Assembly: GCF_002154505.1 (NCBI RefSeq)
Contig: NZ_MUBM01000008.1
Coordinates: 1 to 44,505, forward strand
Direction of reading: 5' to 3'
Source: Streptomyces carpinensis
GTDB lineage: Bacteria; Actinomycetota; Actinomycetes; Streptomycetales; Streptomycetaceae
Length of the DNA: 44,505 bases
Part shown: positions 32,549 through 40,711 of the stretch, in pieces
How positions within the stretch are numbered: position 1 is the stretch's first letter
How the letters are laid out: each line of letters opens with the position of its first letter
Notes under the pieces: generated by a model
The model's input: only the letters and a program-made list of their open reading frames with translations
What the model was told of the DNA's origin: nothing
Databases searched by the model: none
Made by a program: the position numbers and the translations under genes

Positions 32549-32866
32549 GGGGTACTGCCTCCATCGGGAAGTGGGGTTTCTCGCACTGGTTGGGCAGGCC
32601 CGTGACGCGCGTAGCGGCGGCGAAACCGCGCAGTCATGAGCATGACACTCAGCACCCTGGAATGCCGGTGAGCGTGACATGACAGGGTGCGGGAGGAACG
32701 TAGTCCTCCCGAGGCACGGACAGGCAGTCCCCGAAGAAGATCTTTGCCGCTGGATGGGCAGCGTTTAGCCCCCTCATAGGAGGGGGCTGGCATGCGCTTG
32801 AGGCGGATTAGGGCCTGTCTGACAATTCGCGTCGGACCAGCCCGCGGCGTGTGGTGGTGGGGCTCC
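32549..32866. other. 318-base region between cysM and the S53 gene
   Basis: No gene seen. It holds the protease promoter region, with two inverted repeats: GGGAGGA/TCCTCCC at 32691-32697 and 32704-32710, and GCACCCTG/CAGGGTGC at 32652-32659 and 32683-32690. Near the cysM end is a terminator (32767-32788). Confidence 0.5.
32767..32788 (-). terminator. Terminator of the cysO-cysM transcript
   Basis: Nine-base stem (32767-32775 with 32780-32788) and four-base loop, about 80 bases after the cysM stop on the minus strand. Confidence 0.6.
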
Positions 32867-34112
<1,246 letters not shown>

Positions 34113-34150
34113 GGTTGCGGGCTCCTGTCGGAAGGTGTCGTCGAAGGGGT

Positions 34151-34200
34151 GCGGCGCGCGATGGGGTCCCCCCAGGCGTTCCGCGCTGAGGGAGCGCCGC
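34151..34200 (-). promoter_or_regulatory. Nested hairpins in the leader of cysO (putative attenuator)
   Basis: GCGGCGC (34151-34157) pairs with GCGCCGC (34194-34200), and inside it TGGGG (34162-34166) pairs with CCCCA (34170-34174). The structure lies between the leader-peptide stop and the cysO ribosome site, where ribosome position on the leader could switch it. Confidence 0.5.
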
Positions 34201-34229
34201 GGCTCACGGCCGGACGGCGGCAGGGAACG

Positions 34230-34325
34230 TCAACAGATGGCGCTGTTCAACCTGCACAAGTCGACGTGCAGCCGCGCCACGAGCAGCATGCCCGGCGTCT
34301 TGTCGCTCACGTCGTTGAAAACCAT
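34230..34325 (-). CDS. Cysteine-ended leader peptide upstream of cysO
   Basis: 31 residues from ATG at 34325, ending with VDLCRLNSAIC: the last sense codon is Cys (TGT) and a second Cys lies eight residues before the end. The RxHVDLxRxxSAxC pattern is that of the actinobacterial putative leader peptides found before sulfur genes. A -10-like TACGAT (34332-34337 on the minus strand) ends six bases before the ATG, so transcription should start on the A of ATG and the message would be leaderless. When Cys-tRNA is scarce, ribosomes would stall at the final codon and change the fold of the following hairpins. An in-frame shorter start is ATG 34289. Confidence 0.8.
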   Translation of the reverse strand: MVFNDVSDKTPGMLLVARLHVDLCRLNSAIC

Positions 34326-34364
34326 GGGCTCATCGTATCGATTCCCGGTCCGGGCCCAGGAATG

Positions 34365-34407
34365 TGATCTCACGTCTCGGACAGTTTCCGTCCGTAGTGC
34401 GAGATCA
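34365..34407 (-). terminator. Hairpin at the mec stop codon
   Basis: TGATCTC (34365-34371) pairs with GAGATCA (34401-34407), with an inner GGAC/GTCC (34379-34382 and 34390-34393). It includes the mec TGA. It probably ends the mec message or acts as an operator before the leader-cysO promoter. Confidence 0.5.
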
Positions 34408-34827
34408 GTAGGCCTCCACAACCTTGACCTCCTCCTCCGTGACCTCGCCCTCCACGATCCGGAACGAGCGGAACTGGAACTCGCCGGCCCCGTCGGTGTC
34501 GGCCGTGGACACCAGGACGTAGTGGGCGCCGGGCTCGTTGGCGTAGGAGATGTCGGTGCGGGAGGGGTAGGCCTCGGTCGCCGTGTGGGAGTGGTAGATG
34601 ATCACCGGCTCTTCGTCGCGGTCGTCCATCTCGCGGTAGAGCTTGAGCAGGTCCTGCGAGTCGAACTCGTAGAAGGTGGGCGAGCGGGCCGCGTTCAGCA
34701 TGGGGATGAACCGCTCGGGGCGGCCGGCGCCCACGGGACCGGCGACGACGCCGCACGCCTCGTCGGGGTGGTCCTCACGGGCGTGGGCGACGATCTGGTC
34801 GTGGAGCGACTGGGTGATGGTCAGCAT
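34405..34827 (-). CDS. mec: Mec, JAMM/MPN+ metalloprotease of the CysO pathway
   Basis: 140 residues. The JAMM zinc motif is complete: E23 in EACG, H79-S-H81, then S89 and D92 (HxH x7 S xx D). Mec of M. tuberculosis hydrolyses the CysO-Cys amide formed by CysM, releasing cysteine. Because the CysO here ends in GlyGlyMetArg, Mec might also remove that dipeptide first, as reported for JAMM proteases acting on some other sulfur carriers; this is inference. The gene is upstream of the leader peptide and cysO on the same strand, separated by a hairpin. Confidence 0.93.
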   Translation of the reverse strand: MLTITQSLHDQIVAHAREDHPDEACGVVAGPVGAGRPERFIPMLNAARSPTFYEFDSQDLLKLYREMDDRDEEPVIIYHSHTATEAYPSRTDISYANEPGAHYVLVSTADTDGAGEFQFRSFRIVEGEVTEEEVKVVEAY

Positions 34828-34928
34828 GGGGCACAGGATAAGCAGACGAAAAAGGGGGGAGCCGCGCGATGGGGGTCCACCGGGAGTTCAGCCCCCGGAG
34901 CGCCGGGTAGGGCGGTGGCGGGCGACGG

Positions 34929-34969
34929 GTGGGCCCCTCCGTACCGGGGAGTGGTACGGAGGGGCCCAC
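34929..34969. terminator. 17-bp perfect hairpin
   Basis: 34929-34945 pairs completely with 34953-34969 around a seven-base loop. Located between the permease stop and the mec start, so it ends the permease message and insulates mec. Confidence 0.7.
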
Positions 34970-34975
34970 ATGGCG

Positions 34976-35032
34976 GACGTCCTGAGCGGCAGCGGGAGCG
35001 GGTTCCACGAGTATCCGCTCCCGCTGGACGTC
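34976..35032 (-). terminator. Second terminator of the amino-acid permease gene
   Basis: 11-bp stem (34991-35001 with 35015-35025) extended by GACGTCC/GGACGTC (34976-34982 and 35026-35032), with an eight-base bulge. It lies 25 bases after the permease stop and next to the 17-bp hairpin. Confidence 0.65.
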
Positions 35033-35056
35033 CGGGTCCCTCGGCCGGGCGCCGGG

Positions 35057-36496
35057 TCAGCCCACCTTCTCCAGCTGCGGCTCGCGGCGCTCGGTGACCT
35101 GCGGGTTGCGGGTCTTGAGGACCGCCCAGCCGATGGCGAGGGCGGCGGCCCACACCGCCATCACGTACAGGCAGATCCGGGAGTCGGCGTCGTAGGCGAT
35201 CAGGCAGGTCACGAAGAGCAGGAACGCGATGGCGATGTAGGAGCACACCGCGCCGCCCGGCGCCGGGAAGGCGGAGGCGGGCAGCCGGCCCGCGGTCACC
35301 GCACGGCGGTACAGCACATGACTGACCAGGATCATCAGCCAGGTCCAGATGCCGGCCGCGGTGGCGACGGAGGTGACGTAGCCGAAGGCCTTCTCCGGGA
35401 CGACGTAGTTCAGCACCACACCGATGGCCATGAAGGCGACCGAGACGGTGATGCCGAGCGCCGGGGTCTTGGAGGCCGACAGGCGGCTGAACGCCTTGGG
35501 CGCCTCGCCGTTGTCGGCGAGGGTGCGCAGCATGCGGCCCGTGGAGTACATGCCGGAGTTGCAGGAGGACAGCGCCGCGGTCAGCACGACGAAGTTGACG
35601 ATGCCGGCGCCGGCCGGGATGCCGATGACCGCGAAGGCCTTCACGAAGGGGCTGACACCCGCGTCGAACTCGGTCCACTTCACCACGCACAGGATCACGG
35701 TGAGGGCACCGACGTAGAACAGGGCGATGCGCCAGGGCAGGGTGTTGATGGCCTTGGGGAGGGTCTTCTCCGGGTTCTCCGACTCACCGGCGGTGACACC
35801 GACCAGCTCGACGGCGAGGTAGGCGAACATCACGCCCTGCAGGGTCATCAGGGACGAGCCGATGCCGTGCGGGAAGAAGCCGTGGAAGTCCCAGAGGTTG
35901 GAGACCGAGGCGGTGTCGCCGGCCTGGCTGAAGCCGAAGGTCAGCACGCCCAGACCGATGACGATCATGCCGATCAGCGCGGTCACCTTGACCATGGAGA
36001 ACCAGAACTCCAGCTCGCCGAAGAGCTTCACGGAGATCAGGTTGACCCCGAAGAGGATCACCAGGAAGACGAGTGCCGTCACCCACTGCGGGATGGCCGG
36101 GAACCAGAAGTGCACGTAGATCGCGGCGGCCGTCAGCTCGGCCATGCCGGTCACCACCCACATCAGCCAGTAGGTCCAGGCGGTGAAGTAGCCGAAGAAC
36201 GGGCCGAGGAACTCGCGGGAGTACTCCGCGAAGGAACCCGAGACCGGGCGGTACAGGAGCAGCTCGCCGAGCGCCCGCATGATGAAGAAGATGATCACGC
36301 CGGCGAGGGCGTACATGACGATGAGACTGGGTCCGGCCTTGGCGATGTTCGCCCCGGCTCCCAGGAAGAGGCCGACGCCGATGGCGCCGCCGATCGCGAT
36401 CATCTGGACCTGGCGGCTGCCGAGCCCTCGCTCGTACCCCTCTTCGGGGGTGTCGGTGACCTCCGAAGAGGTTGCGGTGACCTTCGAAGAGGTCAT
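35057..36496 (-). CDS. Amino-acid permease, AAT/APC family
   Basis: 479 residues from ATG at 36496 (ATG 36517 also possible). Twelve membrane segments; the first contains the MIAIGGAIGVGLFLGAG signature of APC amino-acid transporters. Characteristic are RALGELLLYRPVSGSFAEY after TM2 and VKLFGELEFWFSMVKV at TM5-6, the pattern of AAT-type permeases for basic, aromatic or GABA-type substrates. The first 30 residues are cytoplasmic and contain two VT(A/D)TSSEVT-like repeats. Proton-coupled uptake is expected; the exact substrate is not readable. In the mycobacterial block no permease lies here, so this is a local insertion between DUF2017 and mec. Confidence 0.9.
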   Translation of the reverse strand: MTSSKVTATSSEVTDTPEEGYERGLGSRQVQMIAIGGAIGVGLFLGAGANIAKAGPSLIVMYALAGVIIFFIMRALGELLLYRPVSGSFAEYSREFLGPFFGYFTAWTYWLMWVVTGMAELTAAAIYVHFWFPAIPQWVTALVFLVILFGVNLISVKLFGELEFWFSMVKVTALIGMIVIGLGVLTFGFSQAGDTASVSNLWDFHGFFPHGIGSSLMTLQGVMFAYLAVELVGVTAGESENPEKTLPKAINTLPWRIALFYVGALTVILCVVKWTEFDAGVSPFVKAFAVIGIPAGAGIVNFVVLTAALSSCNSGMYSTGRMLRTLADNGEAPKAFSRLSASKTPALGITVSVAFMAIGVVLNYVVPEKAFGYVTSVATAAGIWTWLMILVSHVLYRRAVTAGRLPASAFPAPGGAVCSYIAIAFLLFVTCLIAYDADSRICLYVMAVWAAALAIGWAVLKTRNPQVTERREPQLEKVG

Positions 36497-36900
36497 GTGT
36501 TGTGCGCCTTTCTCCATGCCGACCCCGGCCGTTGGTCGGCCGCGGATCGGGTCTCGATCCCCCCGGATTGAAATGGAGTTGTGCCTGGCCGACGGTTGGT
36601 CGGCTCGGTGGCGCACCCGGCCGAACATGGGTGGTGTTCGCCGGGCGGTCGTGAAGATTTATCACGCCCGCAACACTGATCGCAGGGTGACGTGTGGCAC
36701 ACGGCACAGCAATAAAACCGGACAAAACCCGACTGGGCGACCCATAATCAACCGCCATGGTGACGCGATCGTTATCCGGATTTGAGCGTCCGCTGAGCGA
36801 ACACAAAATCCACACAAACCAGGATGATCAGAGCTCGGCGGTTCTGCGGTTCGGGCATGAGCGAGGAGGCTCGGGTCCGGCGGGAGCTCGCAGACGCGGG
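36497..36900. other. 404-base intergenic region with two hairpins near the permease start
   Basis: No gene seen. Two similar hairpins are present: CGGCCG-TTGGT-CGGCCG (36526-36542) and GCCGAC-GGTTG-GTCGGC (36588-36604), both in the permease leader on the minus strand. The region 36655-36790 is notably less GC-rich than its surroundings (AATAAAACC, TAATCAACC and so on), as promoters often are. Confidence 0.5.
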
Positions 36901-37506
36901 TCAGGGCAGGAGCGTGGAGACGAGGGTCTCCTGGAGCCCGCCCAGCCACAGGTACGCCATCACCATGGGCTTGCGCGGATCCTCGTCGGGAAGGGTGTAG
37001 AGGTCGTCGGCGTCGTCCTCGCCGGTGATGTCCAGCCGGGAGCCGATGGCCAGGCGCAGATCGTTCAGGGCGCCGAGCCAGCGCCGGGACTCCTGGGGCG
37101 ACAGCTTCAGCACGGCCCCGCCCTCGCCCGCCTGGGACAGCTCGTTGAGGGAGTGGATCACCGCGAGCGCGTTCTCGCGCTTGCCGGCGCGCAGGTCGTT
37201 CTCGGTGTAGCGACGGAACTCCGCCGCGTGGGCGCGCTCCTCGGCCGCCTCCTGGGCATCGGCCGGGGCTCCCTCGGGATCCCCGTAGGCGTCCGGGAAG
37301 AGCCTCTTGAGGACCGGGTCGGTGGGCGGCTCGCTCGGACCCTCGGCGAAGAGTTCGGCGAGCGGGTCGGCGGGCGCGTCCTCCGCGGGGCCCGGGCCGA
37401 TCAGCTCCAGGAGCTGCACGGCCAGCGAGCGGATGATGGAGATCTCGACGTCGTCGAGGGCGACGGCCGCGCCGCCGCCGGGGAGCGGTTCGAAGTGTCC
37501 TGGCAT
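36901..37506 (-). CDS. DUF2017 domain protein
   Basis: 201 residues from ATG at 37506; the longer frame to 37587 overlaps clpS and is not used. Residues 1-200 follow the DUF2017 pattern: GHFEPLPGG start, VEISIIRSLAVQLLEL helix, EFRRYTENDLRAGKRENA, WLGALNDLRLAIGSRLDIT and a C-terminal YLWLGGLQETLV helix. Genes of this family lie downstream of clpS in most actinobacteria, which suggests a link to ClpS-ClpC proteolysis; the function is not known. A long Glu/Asp/Pro-rich insert lies near residues 42-70. It is 50 bases downstream of clpS on the same strand. Confidence 0.85.
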   Translation of the reverse strand: MPGHFEPLPGGGAAVALDDVEISIIRSLAVQLLELIGPGPAEDAPADPLAELFAEGPSEPPTDPVLKRLFPDAYGDPEGAPADAQEAAEERAHAAEFRRYTENDLRAGKRENALAVIHSLNELSQAGEGGAVLKLSPQESRRWLGALNDLRLAIGSRLDITGEDDADDLYTLPDEDPRKPMVMAYLWLGGLQETLVSTLLP

Positions 37507-37556
37507 GGAAGGGATTCGCTGCTTCCGGTCGGTCCGGGCTGTCCTGCTGCTTACGG

Positions 37557-37874
37557 CTACTTGCGGTCCTGCTGGAGCGTGGCCCACAGGCCGTAGCCGT
37601 GCATGGCCTGAACGTCCCGCTCCATCTCCTCGCGGGTGCCGCTGGAGACGACCGCCCGGCCCTTGTGGTGGACGTCGAGCATGAGCTTGGTGGCCTTGTC
37701 CTTGGAGTAGCCGAAGTACGTCTGGAAGACATACGTGACATAGCTCATGAGATTGACGGGATCGTTGTGGACGATCGTCACCCAGGGGACGTCCGGTTCG
37801 GGTACGGCGAAGACCTCTTCCGCCGACTCGGTCTTCTCGATCTCGATGGGTGCGGCTGCCGTCACATGGCCCAT
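37557..37874 (-). CDS. clpS: ClpS, adaptor of the ClpAP/ClpCP protease
   Basis: 105 residues. The conserved core [20 protein letters not shown] includes the DP and N residues of the N-degron pocket, and is followed by [19 protein letters not shown] and the end GYGLWATL. It recognises bulky N-terminal residues and hands the proteins to the Clp chaperone. Before the core stands a short acidic tail that in other ClpS proteins inhibits ATPase. It is divergent from pncB and followed by DUF2017. Confidence 0.95.
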   Translation of the reverse strand: MGHVTAAAPIEIEKTESAEEVFAVPEPDVPWVTIVHNDPVNLMSYVTYVFQTYFGYSKDKATKLMLDVHHKGRAVVSSGTREEMERDVQAMHGYGLWATLQQDRK

Positions 37875-37949
37875 GCTGCCACTACAGGGGGGTGGGAGTA
37901 CAAACAGGCAGGGCGGTGACCGGGTGGCGGCGCATGGGGAATCCTTAAA

Positions 37950-37964
37950 TCGTCAGACTGACGA
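37950..37964. promoter_or_regulatory. 15-bp palindrome between clpS and pncB
   Basis: TCGTCAG-A-CTGACGA is an exact inverted repeat with one central base, in an AT-rich setting (TTAAA before, AAAT after). It is about 100 bases before the pncB start. No known NAD-regulator consensus is matched from memory. Confidence 0.5.
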
Positions 37965-38065
37965 AATGGGAGTACGATTCCTGGTCATGCCGCAAGCACC
38001 GGGGACGACCCCGGACCCCCGGCAGGCGCTCGGGGCACCGCGGATTCACAGCTAGGAGAGGTTTG

Positions 38066-39412
38066 GTGGACGTGGCGGATCTCGGGCTGCCGGTGGACGT
38101 TCCCTCGACGGCGCTCTTCACCGATCACTACGAGCTGACGATGCTGCAGGCCGCCCTGCGGTCCGGGACGGCCGCGCGGCGCAGTGTCTTCGAGGTCTTC
38201 ACCAGGCGTCTGCCCGACGGGCGGCGCTACGGCGTCGTGGCCGGGACCGGACGGGTGCTGGACGCGGTGGAGAACTTCCGCTTCGACGCCGGCGTCCTCC
38301 GCTTCCTGCGCGAGCGCGAGGTGGTGGACGAGGCGACTCTTCAGTGGCTGGCCGACTACCGGTTCAGCGGCGACATCTGGGGCTATCCCGAGGGGGAGGT
38401 GTACTTCCCGGGCTCGCCGATCATGCGGGTCGAGGGCTCCTTCGCCGAGTGCGTGCTGCTGGAGACCGTGATCCTGTCGATCCTCAACCACGACTCGGCG
38501 ATCGCGGCCGCCGCCTCCCGGATGTCCTCGGCCGCCGGTGACCGGCCGCTGATCGAGATGGGCGCCCGGCGCACCCACGAGCTGGCCGCCGTCGCCGCCT
38601 CCCGCGCCGCCTACATCGGCGGCTTCGCCTCCACCTCCGACCTGGCCGCCGGCTTCCGCTACAACATCCCCACCGTCGGGACCGCCGCGCACGCCTTCAC
38701 CCTGCTGCACGACTCCGAGCGGGACGCCTTCCAGGCCCAGATCGACTCGCTCGGCCGGGACACGACGCTGCTGGTGGACACCTACGACGTCGCCGAGGCC
38801 GTCCGGACGGCGGTGGACATCGCGGGCCCCGAGCTGGGCGCGGTGCGCATCGACTCCGGCGACCTGCTGCTGGTCGCGCACCGGGTGCGGCAGCAGCTCG
38901 ACGAGCTCGGTGCCCGGGACACGAAGATCATAGTGACCTCGGACCTCGACGAGTACGCCATCGCCTCGCTGGCGGCGGCGCCCGTGGACGCGTACGGCGT
39001 CGGCACCCAGCTGGTCACCGGGTCCGGCCACCCGACCTCCTCCATGGTCTACAAGCTGGTCGCCCGTGCCGAGTCCGCCGATCCCGACGCGCCGCTGACA
39101 CCGGTGGCGAAGAAGTCCAGCGGCGGCAAGACCTCCATCGGCGGCCGCAAGTGGGCGGCGCGCCGGCTGGACGCCCACGGGGTCGCGGAGACGGAGGTGG
39201 TCGGCACCGGCCCGGTGCCCGCCCGGCTGGCCGACCGGCAGCTGCTGGTCCAGCTCGTCAAGGGCGGCCAGGTCGTCGGCCGGGAGCCGCTGGACGTCGT
39301 GCGGGACCGGCACGCCGCCGCCCGCGCCAATCTCCCGCTGTCCGCCACCCAGCTGTCGCGCGGGGAACCCGTCCTTCCGACGGAGTACGTCCACGAGCGC
39401 TCGGGTAATTAA
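38066..39412 (+). CDS. pncB: Nicotinate phosphoribosyltransferase
   Basis: 448 residues from GTG 38066 (TTG 38063 and GTG 38072 are alternatives), with AGGAGAGG upstream. The core signature LFTDHYELTMLQAAL near residue 20, the MGARRTHELAAV loop, the DTYDV and DSGD metal/PRPP motifs and the KKSSGGKTSIGGRK segment are all present. It converts nicotinate and PRPP to nicotinate mononucleotide in NAD salvage. It lies in a cassette with pncA, which supplies nicotinate from nicotinamide. Divergent from clpS, as pncB1 and clpS are neighbours in mycobacteria. Confidence 0.95.
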   Translation: MDVADLGLPVDVPSTALFTDHYELTMLQAALRSGTAARRSVFEVFTRRLPDGRRYGVVAGTGRVLDAVENFRFDAGVLRFLREREVVDEATLQWLADYRFSGDIWGYPEGEVYFPGSPIMRVEGSFAECVLLETVILSILNHDSAIAAAASRMSSAAGDRPLIEMGARRTHELAAVAASRAAYIGGFASTSDLAAGFRYNIPTVGTAAHAFTLLHDSERDAFQAQIDSLGRDTTLLVDTYDVAEAVRTAVDIAGPELGAVRIDSGDLLLVAHRVRQQLDELGARDTKIIVTSDLDEYAIASLAAAPVDAYGVGTQLVTGSGHPTSSMVYKLVARAESADPDAPLTPVAKKSSGGKTSIGGRKWAARRLDAHGVAETEVVGTGPVPARLADRQLLVQLVKGGQVVGREPLDVVRDRHAAARANLPLSATQLSRGEPVLPTEYVHERSGN

Positions 39413-39484
39413 AACTGGTGCCCGTTTCCGCCGCGCCGAGAGCCCGATCCGCCCACTGATCCCCAGAGCCGAAGGACACCCACC

Positions 39485-40072
39485 ATGCGCCGCGCCTTGA
39501 TCGTCGTCGATGTGCAGAACGACTTCTGCGAGGGGGGCAGCCTCGCGGTGGCCGGTGGGGCGGACGTCGCCGCCGCGATCACCGAGCTGATCGGTCAGGC
39601 GCCCGCCGGCTACCGGCACGTGGTGGCCACCCGTGACCACCACATCGCGCCCGGCGGGCACTTCGCCGACGACCCCGACTACGTCCGCTCCTGGCCGGCG
39701 CACTGCGTGGCCGGCACGGAGGGCGTGGGCTTCCACCCGAACTTCGCGCCCGTCGTCGCCTCCGGCGCGGTCGACGCCGTCTTCGACAAGGGCGCGTACG
39801 CGGCGGCGTACAGCGGCTTCGAGGGCGTCGACGAGAACGGCGTGTCCCTGGCCGACTGGCTGAAGGCCAGGGGGATCACCGAGGTCGACGTGGTCGGTAT
39901 CGCCACGGACCACTGCGTGCGCGCCACCGCCCTGGACGCCGCGAAGGAAGGCTTCCGCACCCAGGTGCTGCTGGACCTCACCGCCGGGGTGGCCGCGGAG
40001 ACCACCGACCGGGCCCTGGAGGAGCTGCGCCGCGCTGGCGTCGAGCTGACGGGCAAGCCGGTGGTCGCCTAG
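39485..40072 (+). CDS. pncA: Nicotinamidase
   Basis: 195 residues from ATG 39485 with a purine-rich AAGGA before it. The isochorismatase-fold catalytic triad is D9 (VVDVQNDF), K102 (FDKGAY) and C144 (TDHCVRATA); D51 and H53 of RDHHI form part of the metal site. It deamidates nicotinamide to nicotinate for PncB, 72 bases upstream and probably in the same transcript. Strains carrying PncA of this type activate pyrazinamide. Confidence 0.95.
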   Translation: MRRALIVVDVQNDFCEGGSLAVAGGADVAAAITELIGQAPAGYRHVVATRDHHIAPGGHFADDPDYVRSWPAHCVAGTEGVGFHPNFAPVVASGAVDAVFDKGAYAAAYSGFEGVDENGVSLADWLKARGITEVDVVGIATDHCVRATALDAAKEGFRTQVLLDLTAGVAAETTDRALEELRRAGVELTGKPVVA

Positions 40073-40105
40073 GTCCTCTCGTCCGGAGCACGCCGGGCTA
40101 CGGCG

Positions 40106-40187
40106 CGGACGCGCGGCCCGGGCGCTGCGGACGCCGCAGTCCCGTCCGGACGCGCGGCCCGGGCGGGCGGGACGCCGCAGCTCCCGT
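40106..40187. repeat. 41-bp imperfect tandem duplication after pncA
   Basis: 40106-40146 and 40147-40187 share a 19-base exact core (40106-40124 and 40147-40165) and a 10-base core 24 bases later. It is non-coding, between pncA and the next gene. Confidence 0.8.
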
Positions 40188-40245
40188 GCGGACTCTTCGC
40201 CCCCGCGCGGCCCGGCGCGCGCCTGCCCGGCGCCCTGGGGCGGTC

Positions 40246-40590
40246 CTACGCCCGGGCGGGTGCGTGCCGGTGCAGGAGGCTCCTGATCGGGTGCCACAGC
40301 TCCGGGGGGCCCACGGCGACGCCGACAGCGCTGTCGGGAGACGTACGCCATATCAGGCCGTCGGGGTGGTGCAGGACCGCGGTGATCTCGTCCGGGGTGG
40401 GCGGGGCGGCGTTGCCGCGCAGATAGATCGCCCGCATGCCCAGATTGCGCAGACGCGTCAGGGCGCGGGCGCGGTTCTGGGCGTGGACCAGTACGCGCAC
40501 CCCGGTCGAGCCGTCGGCGGCGGGGCTGGGCAGATTCAGCGCCACCACCACCGTGCCGTTCGGCAGCTTGCAGAAACCTCCTGCGGTCAT
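40246..40590 (-). CDS. Conserved hypothetical protein
   Basis: 114 residues from ATG at 40590, with GGGG upstream. A soluble alpha/beta protein: KLPNGTVVVALNLP strand, RVLVHAQNRARALTRLRNLGMRAIYLRG strand-helix-strand, and a GLIWRTSPDSAVGVAVGP C-terminal part. The middle resembles a ferredoxin-like or ACT-like half. I recognise no named family. No signal or membrane segment. It is convergent with pncA, separated by the tandem duplication. Confidence 0.7.
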   Translation of the reverse strand: MTAGGFCKLPNGTVVVALNLPSPAADGSTGVRVLVHAQNRARALTRLRNLGMRAIYLRGNAAPPTPDEITAVLHHPDGLIWRTSPDSAVGVAVGPPELWHPIRSLLHRHAPARA

Positions 40591-40651
40591 GCAGTCACAT
40601 CCCCGTTTCGGTCGGTGTCAATAAGCGAGTCACAGGACGCACCTAAACACG

Positions 40652-40685
40652 ATCGGCGGCGACCCGCCAGGGGGTCACCGCCGAT
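40652..40685 (-). terminator. Terminator of the M6 protease gene
   Basis: 14-bp stem with one mismatch (40652-40665 with 40672-40685) and six-base loop, about 27 bases after the protease stop on the minus strand. Confidence 0.72.
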
Positions 40686-40711
40686 ACGCTATTGACCTGC
40701 GACGATGCGGA

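Noticed and set aside
32808..32830. AGGGCCTGTCTGACAA as an insertion-sequence end
   Set aside because: It resembles IS ends of the IS5 type but no transposase and no matching second end were found nearby.
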